Shown here in pieces: positions 59,509 to 64,000 of a DNA stretch of 64,000 bases. The first letter of the stretch is position 1. Every line of letters begins with the position of its first letter. The stretch is from contig NZ_VFVY01000013.1 of the NCBI RefSeq assembly GCF_006442315.1, positions 1 to 64,000 of the forward strand, read 5' to 3'. Source of the stretch: Mesorhizobium sp. B2-3-4. GTDB lineage: Bacteria; Pseudomonadota; Alphaproteobacteria; Rhizobiales; Rhizobiaceae. The position numbers and the translations under genes are program-made. The notes below the pieces were generated by a model. It searched no databases. It had not been told where the DNA came from and was given only the letters and a program-made list of their open reading frames with translations.

Positions 59509-60423
59509 GTGACTGGCGAGACGGGCAGGCGCGGCTATGTGATCGGGCAGGCGCAAATGCATGCGCGGCCGCTGGAGCCGGCGCTCTATCTGGTGGCGAC
59601 GCCGATCGGCAATCTCGCCGACATCACCTTGCGCGCGCTGGAGACGCTGGCCGCCGCCGACATCGTCGCCTGCGAGGACACGCGCGTGTCGCGGGTGCTG
59701 CTTGACCGCTACGGCATCCGCCGCCGCACCACGGCCTACCACGAGCACAATGCCGGCGAGGCCGGGCCGAAGCTGATCGCGGCGCTCGCGGCCGGCCAGA
59801 GCGTGGCGCTGATTTCCGACGCCGGCACACCGCTCGTCTCCGACCCCGGTTACCGGCTGGTCGCAGAGGCGCTCGACCTTGGCATGCGCGTCGTGCCGAT
59901 CCCCGGCCCGTCAGCGCCGCTGGCGGCACTCACCGCGTCCGGCCTGCCGTCGGACGCTTTCCTGTTCGCCGGTTTCCTGCCGGTGAAATCAGGCCAGCGG
60001 CTGGCAAGGCTGGAAGCGTTGAAGGCCGTGCCGGCGACGCTGATCTTCTTCGAATCGCCGCGCCGGCTGGCCGAATCGCTCGGCGCCATGGTCGAATCGC
60101 TCGGCGGCGAGCGGAAGGTAGCCATCGGCCGGGAATTGACGAAGACCTTCGAGGAAATGCGCATCGGCACGCTGCAGGTTCTCGCCGATCACTACGCGGC
60201 CGCCGACACGCCGAAGGGCGAGATCGTCGTCTGCGTCGGTCCCGCCGAGGTCAGGGCCGACGAACCTGAAGACATCGACCGCCTGCTGCTGTCGCTGGCC
60301 GCCGAAATGCCGGCCTCCAAGGCGGCGGCGGAGGCGGCGAAAATGACCGGTGGGCAGAAGCAGGCGCTCTACCGGCGATTGCTCGAACTCAGGGATGCTT
60401 CTGGAGAAAGCGACGGTGGCTGA
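59509..60423 (+). CDS. rsmI: 16S rRNA (cytidine1402-2'-O)-methyltransferase
   Basis: A 304-residue tetrapyrrole-methylase-fold enzyme that 2'-O-methylates C1402 in the decoding centre. Diagnostic segments are YLVATPIGNLADITLRALET, CEDTRVSRVLLDRYGI and ALISDAGTPLVSDPGYRLV. The GTG start at 59509 has GGAGA upstream; Met-His at 59557 is an alternative. It overlaps yraN and forms the usual rsmI-yraN pair. Confidence 0.94.
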   Translation: MTGETGRRGYVIGQAQMHARPLEPALYLVATPIGNLADITLRALETLAAADIVACEDTRVSRVLLDRYGIRRRTTAYHEHNAGEAGPKLIAALAAGQSVALISDAGTPLVSDPGYRLVAEALDLGMRVVPIPGPSAPLAALTASGLPSDAFLFAGFLPVKSGQRLARLEALKAVPATLIFFESPRRLAESLGAMVESLGGERKVAIGRELTKTFEEMRIGTLQVLADHYAAADTPKGEIVVCVGPAEVRADEPEDIDRLLLSLAAEMPASKAAAEAAKMTGGQKQALYRRLLELRDASGESDGG

Positions 60424-60793
60424 GCGTCCGAGCGTCAGCCGCCAGAAAGCCTATCGGCGCGGCCATCGCGGCGAATGGCTGGCGGCTCTGGTGCTGACGC
60501 TGAAAGGCTATCGCATCCTGGCGCGCCGGCACCGCACGCGATTCGGCGAGATCGACCTGATCGCCCGACGCGGTGACCTCGTCCTGTTCGTCGAGGTCAA
60601 GGCGCGCCGCACGCTGATGGAGGCCATGGAGGCGATCGGCCACGAATCGGAGCGCCGTATCGAGGCGGCCGCTGACATCTGGCTGTCGCGCCAGCCCGAC
60701 TATGGCAGGCTGTCGATGCGCTTCGACATGGTTGCCGTGCTGCCCTGGCGCTGGCCGGTGCATGTCCCGAACGCGTTTTACGGACGGAATTAG
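60416..60793 (+). CDS. yraN: YraN/UPF0102 family endonuclease-like protein
   Basis: A 125-residue protein with the nuclease-fold motif ILARRHRTRFGEIDLIARRG and FVEVKARRT (GEIDLI ... EVK), as in Holliday-junction-resolvase-like folds. The GTG at 60416 overlaps the rsmI stop and has GGAGA upstream; ATG 60395 is an alternative with a 7-residue extension. The function of YraN is not established. A strong hairpin follows. Confidence 0.9.
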   Translation: MAERPSVSRQKAYRRGHRGEWLAALVLTLKGYRILARRHRTRFGEIDLIARRGDLVLFVEVKARRTLMEAMEAIGHESERRIEAAADIWLSRQPDYGRLSMRFDMVAVLPWRWPVHVPNAFYGRN

Positions 60794-60848
60794 ACGAGCA
60801 CTTGACGGGCGTTGCTCGCCCTTCGCCGGCTCAGGGCGTTCGTCGCTC

Positions 60849-60872
60849 AGGAAGCCAAGCAATTGGCTTCCT
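60849..60872. terminator. Hairpin between convergent yraN and uppP
   Basis: A perfect 10-bp stem (AGGAAGCCAA paired with TTGGCTTCCT) with a GCAA tetraloop lies in the 100-bp gap between two convergent genes. Confidence 0.68.
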
Positions 60873-60893
60873 GTCCGCTTCGCGGATCGCTCC

Positions 60894-61700
60894 TCACCCC
60901 CAGATCATCAGCGCAACCAGCCCGACGATCCCCACCACCAGCCGCCACCAGCCGAACAGCGAGTAGCCGTTGCGCGAGACGTAATCGAGCAGGAAGCGCA
61001 CCACGAACAGCGCGGTGACGAAGGCGGCGACGAAGCCGATGGCGATGATCGGCAGGTCGGCCGAGGTCAGGACGTTGCGGTTCTTGAACAGGTCGAAGGC
61101 AAAGGCACCGACCATGGTCGGAATGGCGAGGAAGAAGGAAAATTCCGCCGCCGCTCGCTTGTCGACGCCCAAGAGCAGCGCGCCGACGATGGTCGAGCCC
61201 GAGCGCGAGGTGCCGGGGATCAGCGACAGGCACTGGAACAGGCCGATCTGCAGGTAGAGCCGGGTCGGGAAACGCTCGACGTCGCGATAGACCGGCTTGA
61301 GGTTCATGCGGTCGACGGCAAGCAGGATGACGCCGCCGATGATCAGCATGATGCAGATCAGCCGTGGCGATTCGAACAGCACCGTCTTGATGAAGTCGTG
61401 AGCCAGGGCACCGATGATGGCCGCCGGCAGGAAGGCGATCAGGATGCCGAGGACGAAATGCCGCGTCAGCCGGTCATGCGGCAGTTCGAGCAGCATCTGC
61501 CAAAGCCGGCGGAAATAGACGCTCAGGATCGCCAGGATGGCGCCCAGCTGGATCAGGATCTCGAAGGCCTTGCCGGTCGACTGGAAGCCGAGGAAGTGGC
61601 CTGCGAGCAGGATATGGCCGGTCGAGGACACGGGTATGAATTCGGTCAATCCCTCGAGAAGGCCGAGCAGCAGGGCTTCGACGATGGTCTGGCTTTCCAT
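60894..61700 (-). CDS. uppP: Undecaprenyl-diphosphatase
   Basis: A 268-residue membrane enzyme that recycles undecaprenyl diphosphate for peptidoglycan and other envelope polymers. The BacA motifs are GLLEGLTEFIPVSSTGHILL near the N-terminus and LIPGTSRSGSTIVGALLLGV in the second half; about eight helices. The start at 61700 (Met-Glu-Ser-Gln) matches family length; the frame stays open to 61877 without support. Confidence 0.94.
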   Translation of the reverse strand: MESQTIVEALLLGLLEGLTEFIPVSSTGHILLAGHFLGFQSTGKAFEILIQLGAILAILSVYFRRLWQMLLELPHDRLTRHFVLGILIAFLPAAIIGALAHDFIKTVLFESPRLICIMLIIGGVILLAVDRMNLKPVYRDVERFPTRLYLQIGLFQCLSLIPGTSRSGSTIVGALLLGVDKRAAAEFSFFLAIPTMVGAFAFDLFKNRNVLTSADLPIIAIGFVAAFVTALFVVRFLLDYVSRNGYSLFGWWRLVVGIVGLVALMIWG

Positions 61701-61902
61701 ATCTACCTCGGCATTTGCATGACGGCTAAAGGAACGGCTTGCCAAAATGGCTTGCTTGTCATGGCGTTGAAGTGCCCCTATAGGTCGCAACACCCCTGAC
61801 GGCCCGCTGACCGGGCGGCCAAGACTTACCGGTGCGTCCGGCGATTCGCCAGTGCGGCAAGCCGGAATCCACCACACCAGTACGCTTTATCATCGCGGAA
61901 CC

Positions 61903-62595
61903 ATGCTGACGCTCTTCCACCATCCCATGTTCGCCACCTGCCGCTTCGTCCGTCTCGCTTTCGGCGAGTATGGCGAGGAACTGGCGCTGATCGAGGAAAA
62001 GCCGTGGACGCGGCGCAAGGAGTTCCTGGCGCTGAACCCTGCCGGCACGCTGCCGATCCTGCTGGCCGAGGGCGACGTCCCGATCGTCGGCGCGACGGTG
62101 ATTTCGGAATATCTCGACGAGACGCGCGGCGTGCTGAAGCGCGACAAGCGGCTGTTTGCCGAGGACCCGATGCAGCGCGCCGAAATCCGCCGGCTGATCG
62201 ACTGGTATCTCAACAAGGCAGAGAGCGAGGTTACCCGCCACCTGGTGCGCGAGCGCGTGCTGAAGCCGATCATGCCGGAAACGGCCGGTGGCGGCTCGCC
62301 CGATTCGGGTGCCATCCGCGCCGCGCGCGCCAACATCCGCCAGCATATGAAATACACCAACTGGCTGGCCGGTACCCGTCACTGGCTGGCCGGCGGCAGG
62401 GTCACCTATGCCGATCTGGCGGCCGCCGCGACGCTGTCGGTGCTCGACTATCTCGGCGAGATCGACTGGCGCGAACACCCTGCCGCGCGCGAATGGTACA
62501 CGCGGGTGAAGTCGCGGCCCTCCTTCCGGCCGCTCTTGACCGACCGCGTGCGCGGCCTGTCGCCGGTGTCGCACTATGCGGACCTCGACTTCTGA
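61903..62595 (+). CDS. Glutathione S-transferase-like protein
   Basis: A 230-residue GST-fold protein. The thioredoxin-like half has LTLFHHPMFATCRFVRLAFG (Cys13 a likely catalytic residue) and the cis-Pro loop PAGTLPILLAEG; the helical half has YTNWLAGTRHWLAGGRVTYA. The stop lies 20 nt inside the queG gene, so the two are cotranscribed. This GST-queG pairing is common in rhizobia, but its meaning is unknown. Confidence 0.88.
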   Translation: MLTLFHHPMFATCRFVRLAFGEYGEELALIEEKPWTRRKEFLALNPAGTLPILLAEGDVPIVGATVISEYLDETRGVLKRDKRLFAEDPMQRAEIRRLIDWYLNKAESEVTRHLVRERVLKPIMPETAGGGSPDSGAIRAARANIRQHMKYTNWLAGTRHWLAGGRVTYADLAAAATLSVLDYLGEIDWREHPAAREWYTRVKSRPSFRPLLTDRVRGLSPVSHYADLDF

Positions 62596-63730
62596 CGCGG
62601 CAAGACTGCGTGCGCTGATCGACGCGGAGGCACGGCGCGCCGGTTTCGACGCCGTCGCCGTCACCGCTCCCGATGCCATTCCGCTGGCGCCCGCCAGGTT
62701 GGCGGAATTCGTCGCCGACGGCTTTCACGGCTCGATGGACTGGATCGCCGAGACGCTTCAGCGCCGCAGCGAGCCGTCGGCCCTGTGGCCCGACGTGCGC
62801 TCGATCATCGTGCTGGCCATGAATTACGGGCCGGACCATGATCCGCGCGACATTCTGGCCAGACACGATCGCGGCGCGATCTCGGTCTACGCCAAAAACC
62901 GCGACTATCACGAGGTGATGAAGGGCCGGCTGAAGGAGATCGCCGGCAAGATCGTCTCGCGCGCCGGTGGCGACGTGAAGGTCTTCGTCGACACAGCGCC
63001 GGTCATGGAAAAGCCGTTGGCCGAGGCCGCGGGGCTGGGCTGGCAGGGCAAGCACACCAACCTGGTCAGCCGCGAACACGGCTCCTGGCTGTTCCTCGGC
63101 ACCATCTTCACCACCGCGCAACTGGAGCCGGACAGGGCCGAGATCGACCATTGCGGCTCCTGCCGCGCCTGCCTCGACGCTTGCCCGACCGACGCCTTTC
63201 CGGCGCCCTACCGGCTCGATGCGCGGCGCTGCATCTCCTACCTCACCATCGAGAACAAGGGGCCGATCCCGCAGGAATTCCGCGAGGCGATCGGCAATCG
63301 CATCTATGGCTGCGACGACTGCCTCGCCGCCTGCCCGTGGAACAAGTTCGCCAGCGCCGCCTCCGAAGCCAAGCTCGCCGCGCGGCACGATCTGCGCGAG
63401 CCGCCGCTGGCCGATCTGCTCGAACTGGACGATGCCGCCTTCCGCCTTTTCTTCTCAGGCTCGCCGATCAAGCGCATCGGCCGCGACCGCTTTGTCCGGA
63501 ACGTGCTGATCGCCGCCGGCAATTCCGGCGACGCCGCGCTGGCCGCCGCCGTGCGCGCCTTGCTCGGCGACGACTCGCCGCTCGTGCGGGGCGCGGCAAT
63601 ATGGGCGCTGGCGCGGCTGGTGCCGGAAACCGAATATCGCGAACGGGCCGCGAATGGCCTTGAAACCGAAAACAATGCCGCGGTGCGCGAGGAATGGCGC
63701 CTGGCGCGGCCAGACAGGACGCATGCATGA
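62576..63730 (+). CDS. queG: Epoxyqueuosine reductase
   Basis: A 384-residue cobalamin-dependent iron-sulfur enzyme that makes queuosine in tRNA. The N-terminal part holds SEPSALWPDVRSIIVLAMNY and the cobalamin-linked KNRDYHEVMK, followed by two 4Fe-4S clusters (CGSCRACLDACP and CDDCLAACPW). A C-terminal HEAT-like repeat region (ALLGDDSPLVRGAAIWALAR) binds tRNA. The start lies within the GST stop region, and the last codons overlap the next gene (ATGA). Confidence 0.94.
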   Translation: MRTSTSDAARLRALIDAEARRAGFDAVAVTAPDAIPLAPARLAEFVADGFHGSMDWIAETLQRRSEPSALWPDVRSIIVLAMNYGPDHDPRDILARHDRGAISVYAKNRDYHEVMKGRLKEIAGKIVSRAGGDVKVFVDTAPVMEKPLAEAAGLGWQGKHTNLVSREHGSWLFLGTIFTTAQLEPDRAEIDHCGSCRACLDACPTDAFPAPYRLDARRCISYLTIENKGPIPQEFREAIGNRIYGCDDCLAACPWNKFASAASEAKLAARHDLREPPLADLLELDDAAFRLFFSGSPIKRIGRDRFVRNVLIAAGNSGDAALAAAVRALLGDDSPLVRGAAIWALARLVPETEYRERAANGLETENNAAVREEWRLARPDRTHA

Positions 63731-64000
63731 GCCAAAAGCAGGTCTTCATCTTCGGCGCCGGCTATTCGGGCAAGGCCTTTGCCCGGGCCAATACCCAGGC
63801 CGCGACGATTTTCGGCACGACGCGTTCCGAGGAAAAATTCGCGGCGCTGCGCCAGGTCGGCATCGCCCCGCTGCTCTTCGATGGCGCGCTGACCGGCGAA
63901 ATCGGCGATGCGCTGGAGGAGACCACGCATCTGGTGATTTCGGTCGCCCCGGAAGACGCCGGCGACCCCGTGCTGAATGCCGCACGCGAAGCGATCGCCC
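63727..64000 (+). CDS. NAD(P)-binding epimerase/dehydratase-like oxidoreductase (partial)
   Basis: Only the first 91 codons are in the window; the gene continues past the right edge. The product begins MSQKQVFIFGAGYSGKAFAR with a GxGxxG-like Rossmann motif and continues with THLVISVAPED, as in YeeZ-type NAD-dependent epimerase/SDR proteins. The start overlaps the queG stop by 4 nt, so it is the third gene of a GST-queG operon. Confidence 0.78.
   Translation, partial: MSQKQVFIFGAGYSGKAFARANTQAATIFGTTRSEEKFAALRQVGIAPLLFDGALTGEIGDALEETTHLVISVAPEDAGDPVLNAAREAIA

Overview
The window looks like a chromosomal segment of a high-GC alphaproteobacterium of the order Hyphomicrobiales, most likely Mesorhizobium or a close relative. 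The basis is GC-rich codon use, the gene families present (MbfA, DUF1127, ECF42, TRAP-TAXI, Ku/LigD), alphaproteobacterial control motifs (an Irr-type palindrome, EcfG-type GGAAC-N16-CGTT promoters), and intergenic palindromic repeats of the rhizobial type. No tRNA, rRNA, CRISPR array or intact insertion sequence was seen.

Layout: 0-3 kb holds a GIY-YIG nuclease gene between inverted repeats and a cyanide-insensitive-type bd quinol oxidase operon (cydAB). 3-6 kb has a 19-residue hydrophobic mini-gene, an XRE repressor gene with two spaced operators, and a two-gene ABC exporter. 5.7-11 kb has a DUF2156 protein, a flavin monooxygenase and a Tat-exported PhoX phosphatase. 11-17.3 kb has a Gly/Asn-rich secreted protein, a NarXL-type two-component pair, a small SMR-like membrane protein, a PAP2 phosphatase, and an XRE regulator with a SulP transporter. 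17.4-25.3 kb is an accessory stretch with two exported caspase-like proteins, a 3-methyladenine glycosylase, an M50-type membrane protease and a gene remnant; part of it has visibly lower GC. 25.3-31.2 kb has a beta/gamma-crystallin-like secreted protein, a CYTH-CHAD operon and a CecR/YbhGFR-like efflux operon with a perfect 24-bp palindrome.

31.2-31.7 kb carries two tandem, very short genes for RiPP-precursor-like peptides (30 and 32 residues). They share a leader, a Cys-Thr-x-Ser-Arg-Pro-Cys tail and an upstream hairpin. 32-36 kb has a threonine dehydratase-like enzyme, the iron exporter MbfA under an Irr-type palindrome, and small oxygenase-fold and regulator genes. 36-40.5 kb has the ku-ligD end-joining operon and a DUF892 ferritin-like gene, each behind an EcfG general-stress promoter. 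41-46.7 kb has a DCC-family protein, a saccharopine dehydrogenase-like/DUF4166 protein and a TRAP-TAXI uptake operon. 47-52.7 kb has an ECF42 sigma factor with its DGPF/YCII partner, a GST, cysK, a LysE exporter and a sorbosone dehydrogenase-like protein.

52.9-64 kb is housekeeping: hrcA, rph, rdgB, hemW, rsmI, yraN, uppP, a GST and queG, in an order typical of rhizobia. It is interspersed with palindromic repeats, one of which appears to supply the ribosome-binding site of a VOC-family gene. The last gene, an NAD(P)-binding oxidoreductase, runs off the right edge.
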